From Companilactobacillus alimentarius DSM 20249 (GTDB lineage Bacteria > Bacillota > Bacilli > Lactobacillales > Lactobacillaceae), in assembly GCF_002849895.1 (NCBI RefSeq), contig NZ_CP018867.1, positions 806,001 to 870,000 of the forward strand: DNA of 64,000 nt, given 5' to 3'. Below, in pieces: positions 37,940 through 47,650 of the stretch. The notes beneath the pieces were generated by a model. It did no database searches and was not told the origin of the DNA. It worked only from the letters and a program-made list of their open reading frames with translations. Position 1 is the first letter of the stretch, and the number at the start of each line of letters is the position of its first letter. A program made the position numbers and the translations under genes.

Positions 37940-40348
37940 TTAATCTATATGTTGTGGTTCATTATCAATTGCAATCGTAAATCCTTTTTTGGCATCCGCC
38001 TGGGTCTCATTTAAAATTTCTAGTAATTTGTCATGCAATTTTGGTTCATGCTTATATTTTACAATAATTTGATAATAATATTTGTTTTGTTTACGTGAAA
38101 TCATCGTGGGACTAGGACCAAGTAAGATAGCATCTTTAGACAGAGCTGTTTGTAACTGTTTCTTTAACCAATAACTCTGTTTCAATGTCTGACCTTCGTC
38201 TTTATTAGCCACACTGATCAAGGTTGTAAAATAATACGGCGTGTAATTGGATTGATGGCGGAGATACATTTCCTGTTTGAAAAATGTCTCGTAATCTTGC
38301 TTGGCGGCGTCCTTGATAGCATAGTGATCTGGATTAAAGGTCTGAATAACCACACGACCAGTCTTTTTAGCTCGACCCGCACGACCACTAACTTGTGTCA
38401 ACAGTTGAAAGGTCCGCTCACTAGCCCTAAAATCAGCCAAACTCAAAGTGGTATCGGCATTGATTACACCAACTAAAGTAACATCTGGAAAATCCAACCC
38501 TTTAGCAATCATCTGTGTTCCTAATAGAATATCAGCTTGATGACTGCCAAATTTTTGAAGAATCTTAGCATGTGCGCCCTTTCTTCTAGTCGTATCAACA
38601 TCCATTCTCAAAACTCGTGCTTCGGGAAATAGATCATTTAATTGCTGTTCAATATTTTGTGTGCCGGTTCCATAAAAACCAATTTTTTTACTTCTACAGT
38701 TAGGACAACTATTAGGAACAGGTTCTTCGTGACCACAATAGTGACACTTCATTTTGCCGAGATCCTTATGGTAAGTCAACGAAACATCACAATTTGGACA
38801 CTTCAAGACAAATCCACACTCTCGACACATCATAAATGAAGAATATCCACGTCTATTTAACAAAATAATTGCTTGATCATGATTTTCTAGAGTTGCTTGC
38901 AAATTATTTTTCAATACTGGCGAAAAGTCACCTTTGATGGATGAATTTTCAGCGTCACGCATATCCACTATCTGTACATGTGGCAAATTCTGATTATTGA
39001 TCCGTTTTTTCATCCTGATCAAGTGATAAACACCCTTTTCAGCTCGTGCTCTTGACTCCAGAGATGGTGTTGCACTTCCCAAGACAACGGGACAATGGTT
39101 AACTTTTGAACGCCACAACGCTACGTCACGAGCATTATAGCGTGGATTATCATCTTGTTTATAACTTGCTTCATGTTCCTCATCAATAATAATCAAGCCA
39201 ATTCTTTGCAACGGGGCAAAAACGGCGCTCCGAGCTCCAACGACTACTTTAACATCTCCATTTTCAATTCTAGTCCACTCATCATATCGCTCACCACTGG
39301 ACAAACCACTGTGTAAAACGGCTACTTGATTGCCAAAGCGGCCTACCACACGATTGACCATTTGTGGAGTTAAGGAAATCTCTGGAACTAACATTAAAGC
39401 TGTTTTATCTTGTTGCAAAGCTTTTTCAATTGTCTGTAAATAAACTTCGGTTTTTCCACTACCAGTAACACCTTCAATTAAAAAAGTTTCTGGCTGTTCC
39501 CTACTGATAGCCTGACCAATTTGATCAACAGCCACTTGTTGCTCATCAGTTAATTCTAACTTTGTAGTCTTTTCAGGATTAATTCCTTCCGGCTTACGTA
39601 ATTTAGTTACCTCAACAATTTTTAACAACTTATTTTTTTCAGCCGTCTTTATTGCAGAACGTGCTATTCCAAAATTTTTCTGAAGCTCACTCATTTCAAC
39701 CGGTAGATCATTTAAATGTTGTATTAAAAAATCCAATAATTTAACTTGTGATTTAGCATTCCCACGTAACTCATTTTTTGCTTCATGCAACTGAATTATA
39801 TTCAAATCAGTCATAACTGCCTGACGTTTGATCTGTTGTGCCTTATTTTCGACCACATAACGAAGGTCAATTTTTTCATTCTTACGTAAACGATTGATCA
39901 AGCGAATTTGAGAATCGGTCAGAGAATTAGTGATTTCGAAAGTAGCTTGTCCTTGAAACAAATTTAAAACCTCTGGATCTGTCTTGTCCAACGGTATCGC
40001 ATATTGTTTATACTTTGCGCGCATGACGCTTGGTAGCATTGTCTGCAAGCATGAGATTTGAAAAGAATAAGTCTTATCAGCTAACCAATACGAAAGTTGC
40101 AACATTTCATTAGATAAAACTGGCTTCAAATCAATCACACGTGAAATTGGTTTCAATTTTCCCTTGAAATCACTTTGATCCTTAGTTTTCATGACAAAAC
40201 CTTGAATCTTCCTCTTGCCACGTCCAAATGGTACCTCGACACGCATCCCTGGAACCACTACATCATTCAGTGCTTCAGGAATTGAATATTCAAATGGTCT
40301 ATTTGTCTGCATAGTAGGTACGTCTACAATTATCTCTGCTACTGTCAT
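37940..40348 (-). CDS. priA: Primosomal replication helicase PriA
   Basis: About 802 residues. The N-terminal DNA-binding domain is followed by a helicase core with GVTGSGKTEVYL, DEEHEASYKQ and GSATPSLESR, and four CxxC pairs for zinc in CRECGFVLKCPNCD and CHYCGHEEPVPNSCPNC. PriA reloads replisomes at broken forks. ATG at 40346-40348 follows GGGTGG; a GTG three codons upstream is also open. Confidence 0.96.
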   Translation of the reverse strand: MTVAEIIVDVPTMQTNRPFEYSIPEALNDVVVPGMRVEVPFGRGKRKIQGFVMKTKDQSDFKGKLKPISRVIDLKPVLSNEMLQLSYWLADKTYSFQISCLQTMLPSVMRAKYKQYAIPLDKTDPEVLNLFQGQATFEITNSLTDSQIRLINRLRKNEKIDLRYVVENKAQQIKRQAVMTDLNIIQLHEAKNELRGNAKSQVKLLDFLIQHLNDLPVEMSELQKNFGIARSAIKTAEKNKLLKIVEVTKLRKPEGINPEKTTKLELTDEQQVAVDQIGQAISREQPETFLIEGVTGSGKTEVYLQTIEKALQQDKTALMLVPEISLTPQMVNRVVGRFGNQVAVLHSGLSSGERYDEWTRIENGDVKVVVGARSAVFAPLQRIGLIIIDEEHEASYKQDDNPRYNARDVALWRSKVNHCPVVLGSATPSLESRARAEKGVYHLIRMKKRINNQNLPHVQIVDMRDAENSSIKGDFSPVLKNNLQATLENHDQAIILLNRRGYSSFMMCRECGFVLKCPNCDVSLTYHKDLGKMKCHYCGHEEPVPNSCPNCRSKKIGFYGTGTQNIEQQLNDLFPEARVLRMDVDTTRRKGAHAKILQKFGSHQADILLGTQMIAKGLDFPDVTLVGVINADTTLSLADFRASERTFQLLTQVSGRAGRAKKTGRVVIQTFNPDHYAIKDAAKQDYETFFKQEMYLRHQSNYTPYYFTTLISVANKDEGQTLKQSYWLKKQLQTALSKDAILLGPSPTMISRKQNKYYYQIIVKYKHEPKLHDKLLEILNETQADAKKGFTIAIDNEPQHID

Positions 40349-40387
40349 AAAAACCACCCATAAAAATAAATTTCTAAAAATAAAATA

Positions 40388-40424
40388 AAAAAGCCTCCAC
40401 TAATTCAATAATCAGTGAAGGAAT
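40388..40424 (-). terminator. Terminator between rpoZ and priA
   Basis: Minus strand CCTTCACTGATT and ATTAGTGGAGG with a T run, directly after rpoZ. It probably lowers readthrough into priA. Confidence 0.75.
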
Positions 40425-40427
40425 GAT

Positions 40428-40685
40428 TTATTCGTCTTCTTCTTTTTTCTCTTCTTCAATCTTTTCAGCTTCTTTTTCAAGAAGAATTGAATTAGGATCA
40501 ATTTCAATTTTATCGTCAGCAATTTCTTCAAGTGCACGACCGACTGTTCTTGGTGATTCGTACTTATTTAACAATTCAATATCACCATTTTCCAATTGGT
40601 GAGCACGCTTGGCAGCTAGAACTGCTAATGAGTAACGAGAATCAACTCGATCTAAAAGTTTATCAATTGATGGATAAATAATCAT
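40428..40685 (-). CDS. rpoZ: RNA polymerase omega subunit
   Basis: 85 residues. [30 protein letters not shown] and [12 protein letters not shown] are the omega signature; the C-terminus is a highly acidic Glu/Lys tail. Omega helps beta-prime fold. It follows gmk by four bases, the standard pair. Confidence 0.95.
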   Translation of the reverse strand: MIIYPSIDKLLDRVDSRYSLAVLAAKRAHQLENGDIELLNKYESPRTVGRALEEIADDKIEIDPNSILLEKEAEKIEEEKKEEDE

Positions 40686-40689
40686 ATTA

Positions 40690-41301
40690 TCAATCTCCTA
40701 TTATTTTTTTATATTTATCAATTACACGCGGCACTCTTAAGTGTTCGCTTCTAATTATACCTTCTATTTTTTCAACTGCATTAGGTATTTTATCATTTAC
40801 GACGGCATAGTCATAGCTTGTCATCATTTCGATTTCGTTTTTAGCTTGAACCATACGTTTGTCGATAGTCTTTTCATCATCAGTTCCACGATTAGTTATA
40901 CGATCTCTTAAGCTTGTCAAATCAGGTGGTGTAAGGAAAATAAACACACCATCAGGCATTTTTTCACGAACTTGCATCGCACCATTGACTTCAATCTCCA
41001 ACAAAACGTCAATTCCAGCATCTAATTTCTGATTAACGTATTTTAGTGGTGTTCCATAATAGTGGTCGACATACTTAGCATACTCTAACATGCCGCCATT
41101 TTTTATTTCTTCTTCAAATTCCTCATTTGTTCGGAAATAGTAATCGACTCCATCGACTTCTCCAGGTCTCATTTGACGAGTAGTCATTGAAACAGAATAA
41201 TCAAACTTGATTGATGAATTCTTCAGCATAGCTTTTCTAACGGTTCCTTTACCTACTCCTGATGGACCTGATAAAACGATTAACATTCCCCTTGTTGACA
41301 T
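40690..41301 (-). CDS. gmk: Guanylate kinase
   Basis: 203 residues. Converts GMP to GDP. P-loop [33 protein letters not shown] and [10 protein letters not shown] are diagnostic. It is the first gene of the operon running to thiN and diverges from the SOS-controlled small gene at 41482. Confidence 0.97.
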   Translation of the reverse strand: MSTRGMLIVLSGPSGVGKGTVRKAMLKNSSIKFDYSVSMTTRQMRPGEVDGVDYYFRTNEEFEEEIKNGGMLEYAKYVDHYYGTPLKYVNQKLDAGIDVLLEIEVNGAMQVREKMPDGVFIFLTPPDLTSLRDRITNRGTDDEKTIDKRMVQAKNEIEMMTSYDYAVVNDKIPNAVEKIEGIIRSEHLRVPRVIDKYKKIIGD

Positions 41302-41419
41302 AATTAAATTATCCCTACTATCTATATAATATGGTATCTATCATGCAATAAAATCATATGATTTTCAAGGCTTTAAAACTTGTCAACACAAAAAAATTTA
41401 AGGAAATCAAAAAATAGAG

Positions 41420-41469
41420 TTGCTCTTTCGAACAAAGGTTCGTATAATAAAGATACAAACAAGTGTTCG
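41420..41469 (+). promoter_or_regulatory. SOS promoter with two LexA operators
   Basis: TTGCTC (41420-41425) and a perfect TATAAT (41443-41448) are 17 bases apart. The first operator CGAACAAAGGTTCG (41429-41442) sits entirely within the spacer and touches the -10. A second, CAAACAAGTGTTCG (41456-41469), covers the expected start of transcription and ends 12 bases before the ATG. Both follow CGAAC-N4-GTTCG, with one mismatch in the second. The lexA gene in the same window has one such box. Confidence 0.85.
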
Positions 41470-41481
41470 GGGGATTTAAAA

Positions 41482-41802
41482 ATGCAAGCAAAACAAGCAT
41501 ACAATCGTTTCACTACAAATTTAATCAATAATACCACTAACTTTATTAACAATAATTTTGATTTTAACATTGACAGTAATAAACAACTTCAAATTAAACA
41601 AATGCCTTTAATGCAATTAGAACTTTTCGCAGAACAGAGTTTTCAAAAAAAATCTTCTGTCATTATTACAATGTTAAACGATGAACGGTTTCAAGGCAAA
41701 TTTATTTCACGAGTTAATCAAAATAAATACGTTTTTAAGGTAAGCGACGCCTTCTTTGAAATTGTTACACTCGATCGAATTAAATCAATTAATCTAGTCT
41801 AG
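41482..41802 (+). CDS. SOS-controlled small protein with clamp-binding motif and Sm/YolD-like domain
   Basis: 106 residues, start after GGGGGA. I do not recognise it as a named protein. Residues 1-40 are rich in Asn, Gln and aromatic residues. Residues 45-49 are QLELF, matching the QLxLF consensus used by polymerases and regulators to dock on the beta sliding clamp. Residues 57-106 read as five short strands (SSVIITMLND, GKFISRVNQNKYVFKV, FFEIVTLDRIKSI), like a YolD-like or Sm-type small barrel; YolD proteins accompany Y-family polymerases in Firmicutes. Two LexA boxes control it. Its end overlaps the recN end by nine bases, tail to tail. Function inferred, not known. Confidence 0.82.
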   Translation: MQAKQAYNRFTTNLINNTTNFINNNFDFNIDSNKQLQIKQMPLMQLELFAEQSFQKKSSVIITMLNDERFQGKFISRVNQNKYVFKVSDAFFEIVTLDRIKSINLV

Positions 41803-43491
41803 TCGCTTCTGTTCGCCTTCAGCCAATTCTAATAATTCCTGCGCATGTTTTCTCGTTAAATCAGTGACCTTTGTACCAGCCAACATCAATGAAATAGCTT
41901 CAATTCTTTGGAGATCGTTAAGTAATGAAACTTTTGTTTCAGTTTTATCCTTAACGGTCTCTTTTTTGATTTCAAATTGAATATCACTCATAGCTGCAAC
42001 TTGTGGTAGATGCGTGATACATAAAACTTGTAAGAACTGTGAAACCTTATATATCTTATCACCAATCGCCTGAGCCACACGACCACTGACACCAGTATCT
42101 ATTTCGTCAAATACAATCGTCTCAACATTCATCTTTTCGGCGATAATAGCTTCAAAAGCCAAGATCACACGTGACAATTCACCACCAGAAGCTACCTTAA
42201 CTAATGGCTTATAATCTTCACCAACATTAGTTTTTAAATTGAATTGGATTTGATCGATACCTTTATTTGATAAATTATCATCATCCAAGGATCTAAATGA
42301 AACGTCAAATTTAGCATCCGGCATATAGAGGTCCTTTAATTGATGATTAATTGATTTTTCTAATGCTGTTGCCGTTTTATGACGCTTTTTAGACAAAGAT
42401 TTGCCTAATTCTAATAAATTAGCTTGAGCCTGCGCAATTTCTTGGGTTAATTTATCTTCAGTATCATCGTCTATATCAATCTTTTTTAATTCGTCGTGTG
42501 CTTTTTTATCAAATTCGATTACTTCATCTAAGGTAGGACCATACTTCTTTTTTAAATTATCCAAAGTTATCAGACGTTTTTGAATATTGTCTAAACGATT
42601 CTCGTCAAAATCCAAATTCTCCAATTGATCAGCAATCGTTGCGGCATTATCTTGCAATTGATAATAAGCCCCGTTGACGGAATCATACAATTCCTTATAC
42701 GACTTATCGTAATCCATAATTTCTTCTAATTGATTCCGAACATTACCGAGCGCATCGACTACACCGACATTATTCTCAGATAATCCACGATAACTTTCCT
42801 GAAGTGCAGAGCTGATTTTTTCAAAGTTAGATAATTGATTCTTTTCATCCTCTAGCTTATCATCCTCGCCCTCTGTAACCTGAGCACTGTCAATATCTTC
42901 GATTTGAAATTTAAGCATGTCGATTCGTTGCGCTAAATTCTGTGAATTCTTTTGAATCATCCTTAAACGACTCTTTTTAGCTTGATAGGTCTCAAAGATT
43001 CGACCATATTCGACTAGATCCTGTTGAAATCCATCGTCAGCAAATCGATCCAAAATATTAATATGATTTTCCTCGTCTAATAATTCTTGCTGCTGATTTT
43101 GACCGTGAATTTCGACTAAAAATTTCCCTACTTGTCGTAAAACATTCGTCTTAACTAATTCATTATTAAGTCGACAAACATTTCGTCCCTTACGATTAAT
43201 TTCTCGCTTAATGATAATCTGATTGTCATCGTGGACAATTCCATACTCGTCTAAAATAGCAAAAATAGGACTACTTGATCTAACTTCAAATAGTCCCTGC
43301 ACATTTAATTGTTCTTGTCCCGTTCTAATAAAATCAATTGAGGACCTGCTCCCCACTAATAAGCCTAAGGCGTCGATAATAATTGATTTACCTGCCCCAG
43401 TCTCACCAGTTAAAGCCGTCATCCCACTTTTGAAATCAATTTGAAGTTTATTGATGATTGCAAAATTATTGATTATTAGTTTTTTTAGCAT
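41794..43491 (-). CDS. recN: DNA repair protein RecN
   Basis: 565 residues. SMC-like ATPase: Walker A GETGAGKSIIIDALG, coiled coil, signature VASGGELSRVILA, Walker B IVFDEIDTGVSG. Acts early in double-strand break repair. It follows tlyA by eight bases; argR, usually between them, is missing. No LexA box lies directly upstream. Confidence 0.97.
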   Translation of the reverse strand: MLKKLIINNFAIINKLQIDFKSGMTALTGETGAGKSIIIDALGLLVGSRSSIDFIRTGQEQLNVQGLFEVRSSSPIFAILDEYGIVHDDNQIIIKREINRKGRNVCRLNNELVKTNVLRQVGKFLVEIHGQNQQQELLDEENHINILDRFADDGFQQDLVEYGRIFETYQAKKSRLRMIQKNSQNLAQRIDMLKFQIEDIDSAQVTEGEDDKLEDEKNQLSNFEKISSALQESYRGLSENNVGVVDALGNVRNQLEEIMDYDKSYKELYDSVNGAYYQLQDNAATIADQLENLDFDENRLDNIQKRLITLDNLKKKYGPTLDEVIEFDKKAHDELKKIDIDDDTEDKLTQEIAQAQANLLELGKSLSKKRHKTATALEKSINHQLKDLYMPDAKFDVSFRSLDDDNLSNKGIDQIQFNLKTNVGEDYKPLVKVASGGELSRVILAFEAIIAEKMNVETIVFDEIDTGVSGRVAQAIGDKIYKVSQFLQVLCITHLPQVAAMSDIQFEIKKETVKDKTETKVSLLNDLQRIEAISLMLAGTKVTDLTRKHAQELLELAEGEQKRLD

Positions 43492-43499
43492 TATCTCAC

Positions 43500-44324
43500 C
43501 TATTTATTAAGATTTGCATATGCTGCTTCCATGGTCTTTTCAACTGAAACGCTATCCAAAATTTTACCTGCTTGTTTTTGTTCAGGCTTTTGAATATGCA
43601 TCAAAAATTCAATATTGCCTTCTCCACCTTTGATGGGAGAAAAGTCTAATCCAGAAACGATAAAACCGGCTTCTTTAGCAAAATTAGTAATTTTTTCTAA
43701 GACCATTTTATGTACTTTATGATCACGGACAATTCCGTGTTTACCAACATTTTCTGGTCCAGCTTCGAATTGAGGTTTAATTAAACAAACAGCATCAGAA
43801 CCAGGCAAGATAATATTAAACATTGGTGGCAAAATTAACTCTAAGGAAATAAATGACACATCTGTCATCGCAAATTGAGGTAGTCCTTCATGAAAATCAT
43901 CGGGTTTACTGTAGCGGAAATTTACCCGTTCCATGACCACGACACGATCGTCTTTGCGCAATTTCCAAGCTAGTTGATTATAGCCTACATCCAAGGCGTA
44001 AACTTTTTGAGCACCATTTTGTAAAGCCACGTCAGTAAAACCACCAGTTGAAGAACCAATATCCAAACAAATCTTATCTGTCAGATCAATATCAAACGAC
44101 TTCAAAGCTTTTTCTAGTTTATAGCCGCCACGACTGACGTACTTACTGTGGGCGTTTTTTGCCAAGTGAAAAATCGTATCCGGATCGACCTTTTCACCAG
44201 GTTTATCAAAGCGCAAGTTATCTTGATTATAAACTTCTCCCGCCATGACTGAGCGCTTTGCCTGCTCACGAGATTCAAATAAATTCTGTTCAACTAATAA
44301 AACATCAATTCTTTTTTTTGCCAA
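43500..44324 (-). CDS. TlyA-family rRNA 2'-O-methyltransferase (YqxC)
   Basis: 274 residues. An S4 RNA-binding domain (RIDVLLVEQNLFESREQAKR) is joined to an FtsJ-like methyltransferase with CLDIGSSTGGFTDVAL, DVSFISLELILP and LIKPQFEAGPE. Relatives methylate rRNA ribose or act as haemolysin-like proteins; the former is likely. Located between ispA and recN. Confidence 0.92.
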   Translation of the reverse strand: MAKKRIDVLLVEQNLFESREQAKRSVMAGEVYNQDNLRFDKPGEKVDPDTIFHLAKNAHSKYVSRGGYKLEKALKSFDIDLTDKICLDIGSSTGGFTDVALQNGAQKVYALDVGYNQLAWKLRKDDRVVVMERVNFRYSKPDDFHEGLPQFAMTDVSFISLELILPPMFNIILPGSDAVCLIKPQFEAGPENVGKHGIVRDHKVHKMVLEKITNFAKEAGFIVSGLDFSPIKGGEGNIEFLMHIQKPEQKQAGKILDSVSVEKTMEAAYANLNK

Positions 44325-44334
44325 TATGTGTCAC

Positions 44335-45183
44335 CTATTCTTTGAAATAATCTAAAAAGCTTACCAATAAGTTCTTATCAAATTCAGTTTCCTTCAAAAC
44401 AGAATTCAAGGCATCTTTTACCAAATCATTCAATTTTGTCTTTGTAGCTTCTTTACCAATCAAATTAGGAAAAGTATTTTTAGAGTTATCTTCCCCGTCA
44501 TCAGCATCATTTAGGTCATCTTTTAATTGAAAAGCTAGACCAATATCATTAGCGTATTGAACTAAACGAGATGACAATTCATGATTAGCGCAAAATGCAC
44601 CAATTGTAACTGCCGCTGTAATTAAATCGGCGGTTTTTTCTTTATGCAAAGTTGTTAATTCTTCTTCATTAAGAACTTTATTTTCCATAGTAATATCAGT
44701 CATTTGACCAGCAACCATACCCATGGGACCAGCATTGTGAGCTAAAATTCTAACGGCTGCCATACGTTTATCAGTATCCAAACTAGATTTAGCAATCCAA
44801 TAAAAAGCCTGTGTCAACAATCCATCACCAGCCAAAACAGCTGGACCAACACCAAATTTTTTGTGATTTGCCAACTTACCCCGACGGTAATCAGAATCAT
44901 CCATCTCTGGTAGATCATCATGGATCAAAGAGTAAGTATGCACTAATTCAATAGCTCCAGCTATATCATACATTTTTGATAAATTCTCTTGTTTAATACC
45001 ACAAGAATAAGCTACGGCTAAAAACAACATTGGGCGAACTCTCTTACCACCTGCATCCAATGAATAAAGCATTGCATCTCTTAAGGTATCTTGTTTTATT
45101 TCTGTTCTTAACTTAGTATCTAAAAATTTATTGAAATCGGGTAACACTTGTTCACAAAAATCAGAGAAATTCTTTATTTCCAT
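44335..45183 (-). CDS. ispA: Polyprenyl (farnesyl/geranyl) diphosphate synthase
   Basis: 282 residues. The two aspartate-rich motifs are DDLPEMDDSDYRRGK and LKDDLNDADDGED; GGKRVRPML is the IPP site. It makes FPP for undecaprenol and other isoprenoids. Directly behind xseB, the usual arrangement. Confidence 0.94.
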   Translation of the reverse strand: MEIKNFSDFCEQVLPDFNKFLDTKLRTEIKQDTLRDAMLYSLDAGGKRVRPMLFLAVAYSCGIKQENLSKMYDIAGAIELVHTYSLIHDDLPEMDDSDYRRGKLANHKKFGVGPAVLAGDGLLTQAFYWIAKSSLDTDKRMAAVRILAHNAGPMGMVAGQMTDITMENKVLNEEELTTLHKEKTADLITAAVTIGAFCANHELSSRLVQYANDIGLAFQLKDDLNDADDGEDNSKNTFPNLIGKEATKTKLNDLVKDALNSVLKETEFDKNLLVSFLDYFKE

Positions 45184-45185
45184 AA

Positions 45186-45425
45186 TTAATCCTGATCCTT
45201 ATCTTGATCTTTTTTAATATTGATCTCTTCGCCATCTTTAATCATAACTTTTGTAACAGTTTCCTCAGCATCACTGAGTGTCTTTTCTAGTTCTTTACTT
45301 AAAGTTACGCCTTTTTTAAATTTTTCCATGGCTTCTTCTAATGGAACATTACCCGATTCAAGATTGGTTACAATTGCTTCTAGATCAGCAAGATTTTCTT
45401 CAAAAGTTTTTTTCTTCTCAGCCAT
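45186..45425 (-). CDS. xseB: Exodeoxyribonuclease VII small subunit
   Basis: 79 residues. [26 protein letters not shown] is cut here; the blocks [24 protein letters not shown] and FKKGV are typical, with an acidic C-terminal tail. Start at MAEKKKTF after TGAGGAT. It overlaps the xseA end by eight bases. Confidence 0.95.
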   Translation of the reverse strand: MAEKKKTFEENLADLEAIVTNLESGNVPLEEAMEKFKKGVTLSKELEKTLSDAEETVTKVMIKDGEEINIKKDQDKDQD

Positions 45426-46767
45426 TCTTATCCTCACTTACTTCTTTGGTTACTAGCTTGACGTTACCATTTTTAACTCTCAGGTCAACCTCTTGGTCAA
45501 CTTGATAATCTGTCACATCTCGTAAAACTTTACCCGATTTATCCACCGGAATCGCAAAACCACGGCTTAAAGTCTTAAGGGGGCTCAGAGAATCTAAACT
45601 AGCAACCTCACTATTAAATATATTACGATTTTTATTGATAACTTTGTTCACATTATTAATCAAAATCTGATATAAACGATTGACTTGATTCCCATAACTG
45701 TAGATTTGATCTCTGGGAGATGACTGTACCAAACGGTTAGCATATTGAATCAATTCTGTTTTAGATCTACTCAATGAGTTTGCAAAATTTTGTTGAAGTT
45801 TATCCTGTAAGTAGTCAACCTTTTGAAGATACACTTCGTATATTCGCTCAGGATGCTGTAAAAATACATTCTTAGCTAAAGAATCGACTCTATCCTTATA
45901 GTTACCAATAATCTTAGTTTGAGCATTGTAGAGCCTCATATTAAGATCCTGCAAATGAGCCAGGACATCTCGTAAAACAGGCGTAGCTAATTCAGCAGCA
46001 GCTGTTGGTGTGGCAGCTCTTAAATCAGCAACTAAATCAGCAATCGTAGTATCAGTCTCATGACCAACTGAACTAATAACCGGAATTTTACTTTGAACAA
46101 TTGCTTGTGCAACGATCTCTTCATTAAAAGGCCACAGATCTTCAATCGAACCACCGCCACGACCAATAATAATTGTATCGTAATTTCCGTTCTCATTGAT
46201 TCGTTCAAGTTGTTTAACAATCGTTGGTGCTGCCTCTTGTCCTTGAACCTGAGCAGGATACAAGACGATTTGAACTATTGGGAAACGTCTTTGTACTGTT
46301 GTCATAATATCATGAATAACCGCTCCGGACTGACTAGTAACCACTGCAATTCGTTTAGGAAATTGAGGGATCGCTTTTTTAGGCAAATCAAAGACACCCT
46401 GTTGTGCCAGTTTCTTTTTTAATTGCTCAAAAGCTAAATATAACGCTCCTAACCCGTCAGGTTCCATTGATTCCACATAAATCTGATAAGAACCACTCGG
46501 TTCATAAAGTGAAATTCTTCCTTTGACGAGAACTTTCATTCCTTCTTCGGGCTGAAATTTAACTTTACTAAAATTAGACTTAAACATAATTGCTGAAATC
46601 TTAGCTTTATCATCTTTTAATGAAAAATATTGATGGGCATTAGGACGCATTCGGAAATTGGATATCTCGCCCATCAAATAGACGTGTCCCAAATAAGGGT
46701 CCACGTCAAATTTTCTCTTCAAGTATTGTGTTAAAGCTGTAACGGTTAAATACTGTTCATTATCCAT
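45418..46767 (-). CDS. xseA: Exodeoxyribonuclease VII large subunit
   Basis: 449 residues. N-terminal OB domain ([24 protein letters not shown]), then [30 protein letters not shown] and [11 protein letters not shown] catalytic motifs, then a coiled coil that binds XseB. Degrades single-stranded DNA in repair. Overlaps both folD and xseB by eight bases. Confidence 0.97.
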   Translation of the reverse strand: MDNEQYLTVTALTQYLKRKFDVDPYLGHVYLMGEISNFRMRPNAHQYFSLKDDKAKISAIMFKSNFSKVKFQPEEGMKVLVKGRISLYEPSGSYQIYVESMEPDGLGALYLAFEQLKKKLAQQGVFDLPKKAIPQFPKRIAVVTSQSGAVIHDIMTTVQRRFPIVQIVLYPAQVQGQEAAPTIVKQLERINENGNYDTIIIGRGGGSIEDLWPFNEEIVAQAIVQSKIPVISSVGHETDTTIADLVADLRAATPTAAAELATPVLRDVLAHLQDLNMRLYNAQTKIIGNYKDRVDSLAKNVFLQHPERIYEVYLQKVDYLQDKLQQNFANSLSRSKTELIQYANRLVQSSPRDQIYSYGNQVNRLYQILINNVNKVINKNRNIFNSEVASLDSLSPLKTLSRGFAIPVDKSGKVLRDVTDYQVDQEVDLRVKNGNVKLVTKEVSEDKNG

Positions 46768-47608
46768 TTGCCCTGCCTTCGGCTAATTCGATCACTTGAT
46801 CTACTAATGCAGTGATGGTCATTGGACCAACCCCACCGGGAACTGGAGTAATCATTGAAACCTTGTCTTTAACATCTTCAAAATCGACGTCACCACAAAG
46901 TTTCCCCTGATCGTCTCGGTCCATTCCAACATCGACTACAATTGCTTGATCTTTTACGTAATCTTTCTTGATAAATTTAGCTTGCCCAATGGCAACTACC
47001 AATACATCAGCCTTACTTGTTATTTCTTTGAGGTTCTTAGTATGAGAATGTGTGATTGTTACGGTAGCATTTCGATCCAACATTAATGCAGCAGTCGGTT
47101 TACCTACAATATTGCTTCGACCAACAATTACAACATTTTTTCCATCAAGGTCGACATTATAATGATCCAACATCATTAAAATACCTGAAGCAGTTGCTGG
47201 CTTAGTCAAAGGTGTTCCAATCCATAGATTTCCAACACTGATTGGTGTGAAACCATCGACATCTTTTCTAGGATCGATTGCTTCAATGACCTTGTCCTCA
47301 TCAATATGATCAGGAACGGGTAATTGCACAATAAATCCATCAATTGTCGAATCGTTGTTTAATTCAGAAATTTTTTCCAATAATTCTTGTTCAGTAACGG
47401 TGGCATCGAAATGAATAAGTTGAAAATTGATTCCTAATTTTTCTGCGCGACGTTTTTTATTACGAACATACACTGCACTGGCACTGTTGTCCCCAACTAA
47501 AATTACGGCAAGTCCTGGCGTAACACTCTTCTTCTTGAGTGCCGCCACTCTTTGAGTCATAGTTTCGTCTAAAGCTGCTGCTACTTTTTTACCCTCTAAT
47601 AATTCCAT
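46760..47608 (-). CDS. folD: Methylenetetrahydrofolate dehydrogenase/cyclohydrolase
   Basis: 282 residues. FolD makes 10-formyl-THF, used by PurN and PurH and by Fmt. VGDNSASAVYVRNKKR, GFIVQLPVPDHI, VVIVGRSNIVGKP and TPVPGGVGPMT are diagnostic. Start at MELLEGKK after GGTGAT; the hairpin at 47621-47650 lies just upstream. Confidence 0.96.
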   Translation of the reverse strand: MELLEGKKVAAALDETMTQRVAALKKKSVTPGLAVILVGDNSASAVYVRNKKRRAEKLGINFQLIHFDATVTEQELLEKISELNNDSTIDGFIVQLPVPDHIDEDKVIEAIDPRKDVDGFTPISVGNLWIGTPLTKPATASGILMMLDHYNVDLDGKNVVIVGRSNIVGKPTAALMLDRNATVTITHSHTKNLKEITSKADVLVVAIGQAKFIKKDYVKDQAIVVDVGMDRDDQGKLCGDVDFEDVKDKVSMITPVPGGVGPMTITALVDQVIELAEGRANG

Positions 47609-47620
47609 ACTAATCACCAT

Positions 47621-47650
47621 AAAAAGGCTGGCAAAAAATCACCAGCCTTA
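47621..47650 (-). terminator. Hairpin between nusB and folD
   Basis: AAGGCTGG and CCAGCCTT pair around TGATTTTTTG, followed by TTTTTA on the minus strand. It overlaps the nusB stop and ends at the folD ribosome binding site, so it may be a partial terminator. Confidence 0.6.
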
